Notes: generated by a model from the letters alone, not told the origin. A DNA stretch of 64,000 bases from Neobacillus cucumis (GCF_016908975.1 NZ_JAFBEX010000002.1:1-64000); one strand, 5' to 3'. Shown: positions 9,475-18,900, numbered from the stretch's first letter. Program-made: numbers and translations.

Positions 9475-9703
9475 TTTATCACCCTTCTCCTATACAATCA
9501 TAATGTTCATGATTAATTCTATATGTTGCATACAATTCCCTGCAAAAAATATGTAAATTAAGATGGAATGAATGGAAAAAGAATTTTAAATCAAGAGATT
9601 GTGAATATTTTCACTTAAACTGACTGGGCAGTTTCCTTTAAGAAGGATTGATGATTATATCTGCCGAATTGTTTAATTCAAATGATAAAAATAGAGGTGC
9701 TTA

Positions 9704-9979
9704 GTGGATATTTTATATGATGATAAATATCATCTTCATTTAGGGTATTACGAGGGTAATTGCGATTATGAGTCGATAGCATTTAAAAGACAATCTGAGG
9801 ATATATGGGATGTATTCTTTGATTTTAAAGGGTATGGGATTCAAAATATTACCACAGAAAACGAATTAACATTAGAACCATTCGGAACACGGATTTTTTC
9901 CATTTACAATAAAGAAATTGATTATGATATTGGAATCCAGCAGTTTAAACAATGGTTATCCATTAATAAAATCATTTAA
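9704..9979 (+). CDS. hypothetical acidic protein (immunity-like size)
   Basis: A 91-residue protein with a GTG start and AGAGGTG a short way upstream. It is acidic and rich in aromatic residues (LYDDKYHLHLGYYEGNCDYES, IWDVFFDFKGYGI), with no membrane segment. Family unknown. Position next to a SUKH gene and general make-up fit an immunity-type or phage-defence accessory protein, but that is inference only. Confidence 0.55.
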   Translation: MDILYDDKYHLHLGYYEGNCDYESIAFKRQSEDIWDVFFDFKGYGIQNITTENELTLEPFGTRIFSIYNKEIDYDIGIQQFKQWLSINKII

Positions 9980-10117
9980 ATTGTTGGTTAATGAAGATGA
10001 CCGCCGTGACGTTTTGTTGTTCTGCTAACTGGCAATTTACTTCAATAAGCGTAAGAAGGTATTAATTAAACAAAGGCAGAATATTTAAAATGTTATTTTG
10101 TGTATTTAGGAGTGTTT

Positions 10118-10657
10118 ATGGTGTATAGATTATTAATTGAAGAGGGCATTCAAAAAGATTCAGTAAAGAAATACGGATATAAAAAGTTAAAAAATGGTAC
10201 GGAATTATTTGTAATTAAAGACTCTGAAAAGCCTGATAAATGGTTCCATGCCCTCTATGGAGCATTATCAGAAGAAGAGATACTGGAGTTCGAATCAAGC
10301 ACCAATACTGCTTTTCCACCTGCTTATAAGGAATTTTTGAAGGAGTATAACGGGATTCGAATTTTTGAAAATAATATAATAATTTATGGCAGAAATGTTT
10401 TAAGAAAAGGAATGACAAGGGAGGAACAAATTTTCCAACCTCTTGATTTAAAATTAGAACAGAAGTATTTAAACGGATTACCTGAAGAATTTTTTTACTT
10501 TGGTCAATCTGATGAAAAGTTTATATATGTTATTTCAAGTGAAAATGAACATATTTTAGAGATTGATATAAAAAAAAATCAGTTTACAAATCAATGGACT
10601 AGTATTTATGAATGGTTAAAACAAAAAATAACTGAATTTGCCGTATATGAGCATTGA
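10118..10657 (+). CDS. SMI1/KNR4 (SUKH) family protein
   Basis: A 179-residue cytoplasmic protein with the SUKH core: LSEEEILEFESSTNTAFPPA, then YKEFLKEYNGIRIFENNIIIYG, and the terminal WTSIYEWLKQKITEF helix. SUKH proteins are usually immunity proteins against secreted or contact-dependent nuclease toxins. No toxin gene is adjacent, so this is an orphan. The ATG at 10118 is preceded by AGGAG with five-base spacing, better than the upstream GTG at 10100. Confidence 0.8.
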   Translation: MVYRLLIEEGIQKDSVKKYGYKKLKNGTELFVIKDSEKPDKWFHALYGALSEEEILEFESSTNTAFPPAYKEFLKEYNGIRIFENNIIIYGRNVLRKGMTREEQIFQPLDLKLEQKYLNGLPEEFFYFGQSDEKFIYVISSENEHILEIDIKKNQFTNQWTSIYEWLKQKITEFAVYEH

Positions 10658-10802
10658 GGAAGTGTCTAATTTAAGCGGCTTCCTTTTTCATACCCATTGA
10701 TTTTTAATGTCCATAATTTCTTATTCAAGTAAAGGGTGTATCAAATCAATGTTTTGTTGCTGATACTGTATATAATGGGTAATTTAAGAAGGATATAGAT
10801 TT

Positions 10803-11456
10803 GTGACCTTATTTTATGTAACTTACAAAAGTAAACGAAACATTCTAAATAAACAAATTGACCATCTTTTACATAAGAAACGGACGAATTGGCGTGCCAG
10901 GCAGATTGCTTATTTACCTCAGCATATGAACGATCAAATTCCTTATACTGTATCTGAATTTGTGGCTATGGGTCGTTTTGTATATCGCACTCAATCCGGG
11001 GCATTGACGAAAGCATGCCGGGAGAGAATTGAAGAGGGGTTACATCGGCTGAATCTGCTCCCTTACAGGGATACCCCAATGGTTCAGTTATCGGGAGGCG
11101 AACAACAGCGGGCAGCCATTGCTCGCTGTCTTATTCAAGAGAGTCACATCCTATTGTTGGATGAACCTATTGCGAGTCTTGATCTGTACTATCAGATGGA
11201 TATTTTGCAGCAGCTAAAGAATTTGTCATCTCAAAAATACCTTGTAATTGTAGTTCTTCATAACATAGAACTTGCGGCAAGATTTTGCAGTCATTTGATT
11301 ATGTTAAACAAGGGACGAATCCTTCATCAAGGCCCGACACAAGAGATATTTAATGAGCAAACGGTACAGGACCTTTTTGGTATGCCAATCCCAATATATC
11401 CCGATCCATATAGTGGACATCTCCGTATGAGTATTCACTCGATAGAAGGGGATTAA
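10803..11456 (+). pseudogene. iron/cobalamin-type ABC ATPase lacking its Walker A region
   Basis: Resembles FecE/BtuD-family ATPases of iron-siderophore and B12 importers. The Q loop (IAYLPQH), ABC signature (LSGGEQQRAAIARCL), Walker B (HILLLDEPIASLD) and switch histidine (VVLHNIELAARF) are intact. The first ~60 residues, including the Walker A P-loop, are replaced by unrelated sequence, so it cannot bind ATP normally. No P-loop occurs in the other upstream frames. A broken cbiA-type gene follows 36 bases later, pointing to an eroded cobalamin uptake/synthesis operon. Confidence 0.8.
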
Positions 11457-11492
11457 TTGCATTAAATAAACTTTAGAAGGTGTATACCAATT

Positions 11493-11885
11493 ATGAAAAT
11501 TCCTTGATTCATTGTAGCTGGAATTGGCAGCGGGGTTGGAAAGACAACACTAACCCTCGGTCTTATGGCGGCATTTAAACAGAAAGGATTGGCTGTTGAA
11601 GGATATAAAGCCGGGCCAGATTTTATTGATCCCAGTTTTCATACTCTGGTAACAGGGAGACCCTCGCGAAATTTGGACAGCTCGATGATCGGTCCATCCA
11701 CTTTAAAGGAGATTATTTATCGAGGAAGTAATGGATCTGATCTTTCTATCATTGAAGGGATGATGGGTCTTTTTGATGGGAAAGATCCCACAGGATTTCG
11801 GGGGAGTACAGCGGAACTGAGCCAGTTGGCAGAGATGTGGAAAGGGAGGATTGAAGGAACAACATTGAACACCCTCCTTCAATGA
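11493..11885 (+). pseudogene. cobyrinate a,c-diamide synthase (CbiA/CobB) fragment
   Basis: The ATG frame gives MKIP, a TGA stop, then FIVAGIGSGVGKTTLTLGLM (the P-loop of the N-terminal amidase ATPase domain). It continues with EGYKAGPDFIDPSFH and IIEGMMGLFDG, which is clear CbiA/CobB sequence. It ends after about 125 residues where the family has about 450, so the glutaminase domain is missing. The early stop and the truncation together mark a dead gene. Confidence 0.85.
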
Positions 11886-12174
11886 AGATGATACTGATTA
11901 TTTAATGATCTTCAACAAAGGGCCATTTTATTGAATAATTCTCTTAAAAGAACTGGATATTTATGTTAAAATACAGATGAGATTCTGAAGGGTTGAACTT
12001 AAATCAACTCGCAGGTTAGTTGAAAAATCAGAGCATTTGGAATGAACATAAAATAGTAAAAATTTTCATATTTATAACTCTACACGTTTAAATATTAGCT
12101 AAGAAATCAATTCCTGAAGAAATGTTTGATTGGATAAAAATTGAAAATGACTTTAACTTGAGGAGGCAATCTAA

Positions 12175-13098
12175 ATGAAGGTATGTTCATTTTTACCCGC
12201 GGCTACCAATATGATCTATGAAATGGGACTAGAAAGATACCTGAATGGAGTCACGTTTGAATGTCCATCGGATAAACCAAAAGTTGTTCGCACCCATCTC
12301 GAGGGACGTAATATTTCAAGTGCAGAAATTGAAACTTTTGTAACGGAATCATCAAATATGGGAAAAAGTTTATATTATGTGGATATGGAATTATTATCAG
12401 AAATAGCACCTGATCTTGTGTTTACTCAAGATGTATGTGACGTATGTCAAATTAGCACATCTGTTGTTCAAAGAGCCATTGGATCCCTTGAAAAGCAACC
12501 AAAAGTGGTACCATTAATACCGCGAAGGCTACGGGATGTATATCAGAATGCACTAACCATTGCAAAGGAGCTAGGAGAAGAAAAGATTGGCCTTGATTAC
12601 TTAGCTTCCTTACATAAGAGAGTACGTGCAATTACTGATAAACTTCGTGAACATCAAGCAGAACCAAAAAGAGTGATGGTTATGGAATGGTTAGATCCCA
12701 TTTATAATTGTGGGCATTGGATTCCTGACCAAATCTCTTTGGCGGGTGGAGTGGATATGTTGTCCAATCCTGCAGGTTACTCTGTAGTGACTCCTTGGGA
12801 AAAAGTACAACAATATGATCCAGAAGTATTGGTTATCGCACCTTGTGGTTTTCAGGTGGAACGATCTATTAAGGAAATCGATCAGCTAACAAGTAAACCG
12901 GGATGGAGCGAATTGACTGCAGTAAAAAACAAAGCAGTCTATCTTGCAGATGCAGATTACTTTACAAGGCCAAGTACCACATTGGTAGACGGAATTGAGT
13001 TACTAGCTGCCCTCTTCCATCCACAACTGTTTGAAATTCCAGAAAGATGCATGAAAAAGGTTGTACCTATTTCAGATACAGAATTATCATGGGTGTAA
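12175..13098 (+). CDS. BtuF-like cobalamin-binding (TroA-fold) protein
   Basis: A 307-residue protein of the TroA/BtuF fold. It opens VCSFLPAATNMIYEMGLERY.NGVTFECP, the usual start of BtuF-like proteins, and carries the paired-cysteine segment FTQDVCDVCQIS typical of this subgroup. The second lobe includes VMVMEWLDPIYNCGHWIPD and VLVIAPCGFQVE. There is no signal peptide or lipobox, so it may be cytoplasmic or exported another way. It has a good AGGAGG site. It is the only intact gene left in the cobalamin locus, since the ATPase and CbiA genes upstream are broken. Confidence 0.8.
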   Translation: MKVCSFLPAATNMIYEMGLERYLNGVTFECPSDKPKVVRTHLEGRNISSAEIETFVTESSNMGKSLYYVDMELLSEIAPDLVFTQDVCDVCQISTSVVQRAIGSLEKQPKVVPLIPRRLRDVYQNALTIAKELGEEKIGLDYLASLHKRVRAITDKLREHQAEPKRVMVMEWLDPIYNCGHWIPDQISLAGGVDMLSNPAGYSVVTPWEKVQQYDPEVLVIAPCGFQVERSIKEIDQLTSKPGWSELTAVKNKAVYLADADYFTRPSTTLVDGIELLAALFHPQLFEIPERCMKKVVPISDTELSWV

Positions 13099-13268
13099 GT
13101 GATTATTCCTCAACAAGGATTTGGCGGGTTTCCTTTAGTAAAAAATCAACATTAAGCTTTAACATAGGCATAGTTTAAGAAAAAGTTGTTGTGTCGTAGA
13201 TCGAACATACTGTTTAATAAATTTAAGCCTTTTATTCTATAATCGGGCGCTTTTGTGAAGTAACTATA

Positions 13269-13311
13269 GCCTAATTTCTCCCTTACAACACCGAGAGATT
13301 AGGCTTTTTAT
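13269..13311 (+). terminator. terminator
   Basis: GCCTAATTTCTC pairs with GAGAGATTAGGC, followed by TTTTTATAT. It lies about 170 bases after the BtuF-like gene. Confidence 0.8.
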
Positions 13312-13471
13312 ATTTGATTTCCATAACGTTATAAATCACCAATTTCCTGATACTACCCTTACCTTATAAAATAGTGAATTAGATAAGCCTCGAGTTGGTT
13401 AGAAGTTGGAAAAGTGTGGTAAATTACTTGTCAAAGACTGGTACAATAGATGGCAGATGTGGTAAATTCTA

Positions 13472-13699
13472 ATGGCCGTAATCAGCTTTATCAATTCATA
13501 TCAATTTTGGATTGTTAAGGGGAACAAGACTACCACAGTCCTTAATGATTTCGCTTATGTATTTGGTTCATTCTTTGCAGGAACTTTGTGGATTTTTCAT
13601 CTCACATTTAGGAAATTCAAGCAAATTGGTGGAATTAATTTATTAATGGATTTCCTTCTTGCTTATCCGGTAAATTATGTGTTATTTAAATTCACGTAG
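13472..13699 (+). CDS. short hydrophobic protein, possibly a membrane protein remnant
   Basis: A 75-residue hydrophobic ORF with about two membrane segments (FAYVFGSFFAGTLWIFHLTF and LLMDFLLAYPVNYVLF). The ATG lacks a good ribosome binding site, and the frame ends in the middle of a hydrophobic stretch. It is more likely a truncated piece of a larger membrane protein than a complete gene. Family not recognised with confidence. Confidence 0.35.
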   Translation: MAVISFINSYQFWIVKGNKTTTVLNDFAYVFGSFFAGTLWIFHLTFRKFKQIGGINLLMDFLLAYPVNYVLFKFT

Positions 13700-13951
13700 C
13701 ACCTCTGTACTAAGATTTTTACATATTATATCATATTTTACCAATTACAGGGTTGAAAGACCTCTTACTAAATACCTTTTGAGAATTCGCCTGAGGGAAA
13801 AAATTATTAAACTGGTATTTATCAATAATTCGTATAATATTTATTTCACGAATTATTAAATTTATAGATATTTAAAAAGAATAGTTGGCATACTGGAATT
13901 TTGAGTTGGACTACGACCACAGTCGTATAACGATTTAGTTCATAGCCTGAT

Positions 13952-14011
13952 GTAATATTCTAACCAAAACTTTATAATGATTAATGAATAAAGGTTTGGT
14001 TAGAATATTAC
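13952..14011. repeat. long inverted repeat upstream of the DUF4870 gene
   Basis: GTAATATTCTAACCAAA at 13952 and its reverse complement TTTGGTTAGAATATTAC ending at 14011 are separated by about 24 bases. There is no T tract, so it is not a normal terminator. It ends 24 bases before the start codon at 14036 and may act as an operator or 5'-UTR structure for that gene. Confidence 0.7.
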
Positions 14012-14035
14012 GATACAAAGAGGAGTAAATTTTAA

Positions 14036-14341
14036 ATGGAAAATAAGGGATTCAAAATATTGATTCATGCTAGTACTTGGTTTGCACCTATACTAGTTCC
14101 CATTATCACATATTTTATTATTTCAGATCGAGAAATTAAAAGCTTATCCTTACAGGCTTTGGTATTTCATATTGTGATCGGTATTTTAATCTCAGTGTCT
14201 GCTTTTTTTTCTTGGATATTAATCGGGATTCCATTCCTCATTATTTTTGGACTCATTGCTATAATAGCTCCGATTGTTGGAATTGTTAAAGCCATTAATG
14301 GGCGTCATTTTCGATATCCTATTATTGGATCATGGTTTTGA
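14036..14341 (+). CDS. DUF4870 (Tic20-like) membrane protein
   Basis: A 101-residue membrane protein with three hydrophobic segments: STWFAPILVPIITYFII, ALVFHIVIGILISVSAFFSW and IPFLIIFGLIAIIAPIVGIV, ending with KAINGRHFRYPIIG. This matches DUF4870, small proteins of unknown role related in fold to Tic20. A GAGGAG site lies before the ATG. A long inverted repeat upstream may control it. Confidence 0.8.
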   Translation: MENKGFKILIHASTWFAPILVPIITYFIISDREIKSLSLQALVFHIVIGILISVSAFFSWILIGIPFLIIFGLIAIIAPIVGIVKAINGRHFRYPIIGSWF

Positions 14342-14382
14342 TTAAATCTAAACGAATCTAATCGTTTTAATGATGATGAATA

Positions 14383-14580
14383 TTGGTATTTAAATCACTT
14401 AATCTTCATAAACTCTATGTCACGGTAGTTCATGCGAATGTTAGCTCTGCAAAGATACTTGAAAAGAATAGATATGAGTTGGAAGGAAAATCAACAGCCG
14501 GATGCATTGCTTCAATAATGATCTTCCATAAACGAGCGCTAATCCGTAGTAATGATAAAAGTCCAATTTCTCAATTTTAA
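14383..14580 (+). pseudogene. GNAT acetyltransferase C-terminal remnant
   Basis: The frame includes LNLHKLYVTVVHANVSSAKI and LEKNRYELEGK, which is the acetyl-CoA-binding C-terminal part of a GNAT domain (usual form: NxxSxxxxEKxGFxxEG). The N-terminal half is absent and no ribosome binding site precedes it. It lies just after the DUF4870 gene and runs into a terminator. Confidence 0.6.
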
Positions 14581-14601
14581 TGTTGAGAAATTGGGCTTTT
14601 G
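14560..14601 (+). terminator. terminator
   Basis: AGTCCAATTTCTCAA pairs with TTGAGAAATTGGGCT and is followed by TTTTGGTATTT. Confidence 0.8.
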
Positions 14602-14756
14602 GTATTTATTTATAGTGCAAAATAGCACTTAAAATAAGTGTAAATTACCTCGTAAAAGTGACATTTTCTTATTTTTCTTATTTTTTCCCCATCTAAAGGT
14701 TTTTCTATAATAGTTGTACAGAAAGTTATATATCTTTTAGACAGGAATAAACAAAA

Positions 14757-14846
14757 GTGAGTGAACTTGTTGGATATGCATGGGTGAGTACTTTAGATGG
14801 GATTATTCCTTACAAGTTGAGAATTAAAAAAGTATGGATGAACTAA
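14757..14846 (+). pseudogene. N-terminal remnant of a serine recombinase
   Basis: A GTG-started 29-residue frame reads MSELVGYAWVSTLDGIIPYK and then degenerates. GYARVSTLDQ is the signature around the catalytic serine of resolvases; here the arginine is replaced by tryptophan. This is the third recombinase copy in the first 15 kb. Confidence 0.55.
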
Positions 14847-15048
14847 GATTTTTCATGAAAAGAAAAGTGGTAAGAACACTGGTTAGAAATTCAAATCATG
14901 GATGATGGAAGTGTTCATATCATCCACTAATCAGTATGGTTGAAGGGCAGTATCACGAATTAGTTCTGTTCTTCCTTAGGGCCTTATATAAATTTTACTT
15001 AATTAGAATTGGGTTTAATCTAGATAGCTTATGAAGCGAAGGAAGAAG

Positions 15049-15093
15049 GAACCACCGAAGGATGAAAAATCCAGTGCGGTGGTTCTTTTTTTC
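15049..15093 (+). terminator. terminator-like hairpin upstream of the MocR gene
   Basis: GAACCACCG/CGGTGGTTC stem with a T tract. It lies 40 bases before the MocR start, so it may end upstream transcription or act as a leader attenuator. Confidence 0.7.
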
Positions 15094-15133
15094 TCTCGTC
15101 TCCTATGCCATATTAAGATGGGGGCGATGAAAG

Positions 15134-16618
15134 ATGTTCCAGGATTTCAAGATTGTCGGTGACCGTCCGGTCGCGATACAAGTGAAAGAATATGTCAAAC
15201 GGTTAATGTTAAAAGGGTTGTTTCAGGCGGATCAGAAGCTACCCTCCACACGAGAAATGAGCGGTCTGCTAAAGGTGAGCCGCAATACAGTCATTGCAGC
15301 CTATGAAGGCCTGGAGGATGACGGATTTACGTATGCAATTCCTGGCAAAGGCAGCTATGTGGCAGCTATGGTGGGCCATTTGGCTACAGATAACGGAGGA
15401 GCTGACGGCTCCGCCGTCTGGCAGATCGACTGGAAGGCAAGAATGAACGAGTATGCTCTATCAGCTGTAGAGATGGATATGATGAAGAAGGGTATTCGCG
15501 CCAAAAAAGGAACCATCTCGTTCACAAGCATCGCTCCGGATGAGCAGCTGTTTGATCTAGGGGACGTAAAGAGAGCCTTTATGGATCGGATGGCAATCGA
15601 AGGGCAGGTTCTGCTTAACTACGGCTATGCCAAGGGCTACAAGCCGCTGATTGAATACCTGATGCGTTATATGGAGAATAAGGGCGTCGATATAAGCGGC
15701 AAGGATATGCTGATTACAAGCGGGTTTACAGAAGGATTTGACATTGTGTTGTCGGCACTGCGCCCTTCTTCGCACCACAGAGCGGCTATTTGTGAAAATC
15801 CGACTCATCATACAGCGATCAATAATTTGAAGCTGCAAGGATTTGAGATTACCGGCATTCCGATGGAGCGTGACGGTATTGATGTGGAACAGCTTGAGGC
15901 GGTATTGCAGAAGCAGACAAACAGCTTCGATCTGGCCTATTTGACTCCTTCATATCACAATCCTACAGGCATCGTAATGTCGCCAGCAAAGCGCAGCGCC
16001 GTTATGAAATTAATGACGCGCTATCAGATTCCGGTGATCGAGGATGGATTTAATGAGGAGTTGCGCTACTCGGGAGCGCACGTTGCGCCATTAATAGCGA
16101 CAACAGGGAAAGGGAACGGAGTAATCTATATCGGCAGCTTCTCCAAAGTACTGTTCCCTGGCTTGCGAGTGGGGTGGGTGTTTGGAGACCGAGCGTTGAT
16201 TGATAATCTGGAAAGCATTAAGCGTGCACGCACCATTCATACATCCACAATCGATCAGTCAATATTATTTCAATATTTGCTCAATGGCAATTTCGATAAA
16301 TATGTAAAAAAAGCACGGTTGGAATATAAGCGCAAATATGAGTTGACGAAGGCATGCTGTGAAGCACATCTCCCTGAGGCGCAACTGTCTGGCGATGGGG
16401 GCCTGCATTTGTTCCTTACCTTCCCGTCAGGCGTTAATACACGCCAGCTGCTAGAAGCTTGCACAGAACGGGGTGTTATTTTTACACCGGGAGATAAGTT
16501 TTTTATTCATGAAGGCGAAGGGACGAATACATTGCGGCTTGGTTTTTCACGAGTAACGGATGAAAATATCGTGCGGGGTATTCAGATAATCGGCAAACAG
16601 GCCCGTAGCTTTCTTTAG
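15134..16618 (+). CDS. MocR-family regulator (GntR HTH fused to aminotransferase domain)
   Basis: A 494-residue PLP-dependent transcription factor. The N-terminal winged helix-turn-helix (about residues 10-78) contains LPSTREMSGLLKVSRNTVIA. A class I aminotransferase-like domain follows, with SYHNPTGIV, VIEDGFNEEL and the PLP lysine in GSFSKVLFPGLRVGW. MocR proteins usually control nearby vitamin B6 or amino-acid genes; here the likely target is the aminotransferase about 200 bases downstream. Base composition is clearly richer in G and C than the surroundings, with codons such as CTG and GGC, suggesting transfer from a Paenibacillus-like donor. Confidence 0.9.
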   Translation: MFQDFKIVGDRPVAIQVKEYVKRLMLKGLFQADQKLPSTREMSGLLKVSRNTVIAAYEGLEDDGFTYAIPGKGSYVAAMVGHLATDNGGADGSAVWQIDWKARMNEYALSAVEMDMMKKGIRAKKGTISFTSIAPDEQLFDLGDVKRAFMDRMAIEGQVLLNYGYAKGYKPLIEYLMRYMENKGVDISGKDMLITSGFTEGFDIVLSALRPSSHHRAAICENPTHHTAINNLKLQGFEITGIPMERDGIDVEQLEAVLQKQTNSFDLAYLTPSYHNPTGIVMSPAKRSAVMKLMTRYQIPVIEDGFNEELRYSGAHVAPLIATTGKGNGVIYIGSFSKVLFPGLRVGWVFGDRALIDNLESIKRARTIHTSTIDQSILFQYLLNGNFDKYVKKARLEYKRKYELTKACCEAHLPEAQLSGDGGLHLFLTFPSGVNTRQLLEACTERGVIFTPGDKFFIHEGEGTNTLRLGFSRVTDENIVRGIQIIGKQARSFL

Positions 16619-16820
16619 GTATAACGATTAAAAAAGAACTATAGAGAAGGAATTGTTCTGGAGAAGCGTCAGCGTTCTCCTTTACCCTTAGGCAACAGCC
16701 ATCGGAAAATAACGGCGGTCGGAAGCTCCAATTGTGATCGAGCAAAGGGTGCTGGAGTACTGGGCATTCCATATACAGTTGTGGTGTTCTGACGGAAACA
16801 GAAATGGGGGATGATGTAAT

Positions 16821-18005
16821 ATGTTTAGTGAAGAGGATACAGGGAGTTTTTTATCCTCGCGTGTACGGGATATTCGTCCATCGGGAATTCGCGCTTATTT
16901 TGATTTGAATGTAGCAGGAGGAGATACAATCGCCCTTGGAGTCGGAGAGCCAGATTTTGTTACACCGGAAAGGGTACGTGAAGCTTGCATTCAGGCATTG
17001 CGTGAAGGGCAGACGAAGTATACCTCAAATGCCGGCTTGAAGGAGCTGCGGGAGGAGCTTTCGGCTTATTTTGCAAGCAGCTTTGCGCTTCCCTACGACC
17101 CTGAGCAGGAAATCATAGTGACGGTAGGGAGCAGTGAAGCCGTCGACCTAGCGCTGCGGGCAGTGATCAATCCTGGTGATGAGGTGCTGATTCCGGCTCC
17201 AAGCTATATTGCCTATGAACCGATTACTCATCTGCATGGCGGAAAAATCGTGGAGGTGGTGACTACGGTGGAGGAGCAGTTCAAGCTGACCCCGCAAGCG
17301 CTGCAAGCTTCGATTACGCCTCATTCAAAGGCTCTGATGATTAATTATCCGTGTAATCCAACCGGAACAGTTATGACGGAGCAAGATTGGCTACCGATTT
17401 TAGAGCTCATTATCAAACATAATTTGGTTGTCATTTCGGATGAAGTTTATGCCGAGCTAACTTATGGGAGAAAGCATGTAAGTATCGCTTCCTTGCCAGG
17501 AATGAAGGAGCGTACGATTGTCATCGGCGGCTTTTCCAAAGCGTTCGCAATGACAGGCTGGCGGGTAGGCTATACTTGCGGCCCGCGCGAGTTGATAGCC
17601 GGCATGCTGAAGATCCACCAGTACACGGCCATGTGCGCGCCTACCATTGCTCAAATCGCCGCTCTCGAATCTTTGCGTCATGGCTTGGCTGCCAAGGATG
17701 AGATGATGGCGAGCTACAATGAACGCCGCAAGCTGTTTGTAGCCGGCATGAATGCAATTGGTCTGGCCTGTCACGAGCCTGAGGGGGCTTTCTATGCCTT
17801 CCCTTCAATTGCTTCTTCTGGCATGTCATCTGAGCAATTTGCTCTTCGGCTGCTGGAGGAAGCGAAGGTGGCGGTCGTTCCGGGACATGTATTCGGATCA
17901 GGCGGAGAGGGCTTTATTCGCTGCTCATATGCAACCTCGCTCGTCGATTTGGAGAAGGTGCTGGAGCGGATGGGAAGGTTTATGCAAGTGATGCAGTCGG
18001 TTTGA
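16821..18005 (+). CDS. class I PLP-dependent aminotransferase
   Basis: A 394-residue fold-type I aminotransferase. It shows GVGEPDFVTPERVREA, the NYPCNPTGTVM loop, VVISDEVYAELTYG and the PLP lysine in GGFSKAFAMTGWRVGY. It resembles PatA/AspC-type enzymes acting on aspartate, aromatic or lysine-pathway substrates; the exact substrate cannot be read from sequence. It shares the higher GC content of the MocR gene before it and was probably acquired with it. A GGGGG site precedes the ATG and a terminator follows. Confidence 0.9.
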   Translation: MFSEEDTGSFLSSRVRDIRPSGIRAYFDLNVAGGDTIALGVGEPDFVTPERVREACIQALREGQTKYTSNAGLKELREELSAYFASSFALPYDPEQEIIVTVGSSEAVDLALRAVINPGDEVLIPAPSYIAYEPITHLHGGKIVEVVTTVEEQFKLTPQALQASITPHSKALMINYPCNPTGTVMTEQDWLPILELIIKHNLVVISDEVYAELTYGRKHVSIASLPGMKERTIVIGGFSKAFAMTGWRVGYTCGPRELIAGMLKIHQYTAMCAPTIAQIAALESLRHGLAAKDEMMASYNERRKLFVAGMNAIGLACHEPEGAFYAFPSIASSGMSSEQFALRLLEEAKVAVVPGHVFGSGGEGFIRCSYATSLVDLEKVLERMGRFMQVMQSV

Positions 18006-18060
18006 AGAAACAATCACCATTCACTGAAATTGACTTTACCGAAATTGATTACAGCATAAG

Positions 18061-18087
18061 ATGGACTGTTGCAGCAGTCCATTTTCT
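18061..18087 (+). terminator. terminator of the aminotransferase gene
   Basis: ATGGACTG-TTGCAG-CAGTCCAT hairpin followed by TTTTCTT. Confidence 0.75.
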
Positions 18088-18227
18088 TGGTTATTACTCA
18101 GTTAGATGACAGGAGTTGAACACGGATGGAGAAAACTGGTGTTATTATCTTTTGTGCCTTATGTAAATTCTACTCAACTGTACTTTGGTTGAATTAATTG
18201 AAATGAAAACCTATGTACAATTTATAC

Positions 18228-18476
18228 TTAAATAAATTCTCGATTGCCGAAACACAATCTATTTATTTTACGAATAGTTGAAGTGACTTCCTTCTGACTA
18301 AAACCGGGAACATCCACAATATCCTTTAAAAGAAAACGAATAATGTCATAATGCGTTTCGCAGGGGATATGGGTGATCAATTTATAATTCTCTTCTTCAC
18401 GATATCTTCGAATTTCAATATATAGTCCTTTACCGCGAAACCCTCTTTCATCGGCTACATGAGGATTTCGTCCCAT
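18228..18476 (-). CDS. hypothetical protein, doubtful
   Basis: An 82-residue ORF on the minus strand, MGRNPHVADERGFRGKGLYI onward, containing THYDIIRFLLKDIVDVPGFS. It looks protein-like rather than low-complexity, but there is only AAAAAAG before the ATG. Family not recognised. It could be a decayed gene. Confidence 0.35.
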   Translation of the reverse strand: MGRNPHVADERGFRGKGLYIEIRRYREEENYKLITHIPCETHYDIIRFLLKDIVDVPGFSQKEVTSTIRKINRLCFGNREFI

Positions 18477-18539
18477 CTTTTTTGATTACAAGAATGTTCA
18501 TTTCATTTGATATCAGCTGGTATTGTTGACCTCTCATAA

Positions 18540-18900
18540 TAAAATAAGAGCCCAAGGTTTTAAAGGTTTTCGGCTCGTTTGGTACGGCAGCCTGCCGTAA
18601 ATGGAACAGGAACCTACGGAATGTAGGCGATAGACGAACAGTCCGTGTTTATCGGACCATTTAATGCCGAGGCGACACGTACAGAATGTTGGAATGGATG
18701 CTTTTCCCCTTTCTTACATTCTGTTGCTGCCAACCAAAGCCATTTTTAAAATTTCCAATCAGGGCTTTTTATAGTTATTTCTAAAGAAAAAAACTAGCAT
18801 TTGACTAGCTGCAGAACGCCGATAAACTCGATTTTTCCGAATTTCTCGACAGGCTGAAACGCTCACTATGAGCGGTTTAATTTATATGGTCTCAGAAAAG
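18540..18900. other. GC-richer non-coding stretch, possible mobile-element remnant
   Basis: No coding frame. The stretch holds several short hairpins: CCTAC/GTAGG near 18632, ACAGAATGT with ACATTCTGT at 18681-18723, and AAACGCTCA with TGAGCGGTTT at 18858-18879. Composition differs from the AT-rich flanks. The last hairpin resembles sequence I associate with the edge of Bacillus transposon copies, but I cannot name an element. Confidence 0.4.

Noticed and set aside
11493..11885. In-frame TGA in the CbiA fragment as a second selenocysteine codon
   Set aside because: The gene is also truncated to a quarter of its length, the residue is not a conserved cysteine and no hairpin follows at the right distance.
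12000..12170. Cobalamin riboswitch before the BtuF-like gene
   Set aside because: I searched for the B12 box and the CCGCCACTG-type core and found neither in this leader.
13677..13859. 60-residue ORF after the short hydrophobic gene
   Set aside because: No ribosome binding site, a basic AT-rich translation, and overlap with the previous frame.
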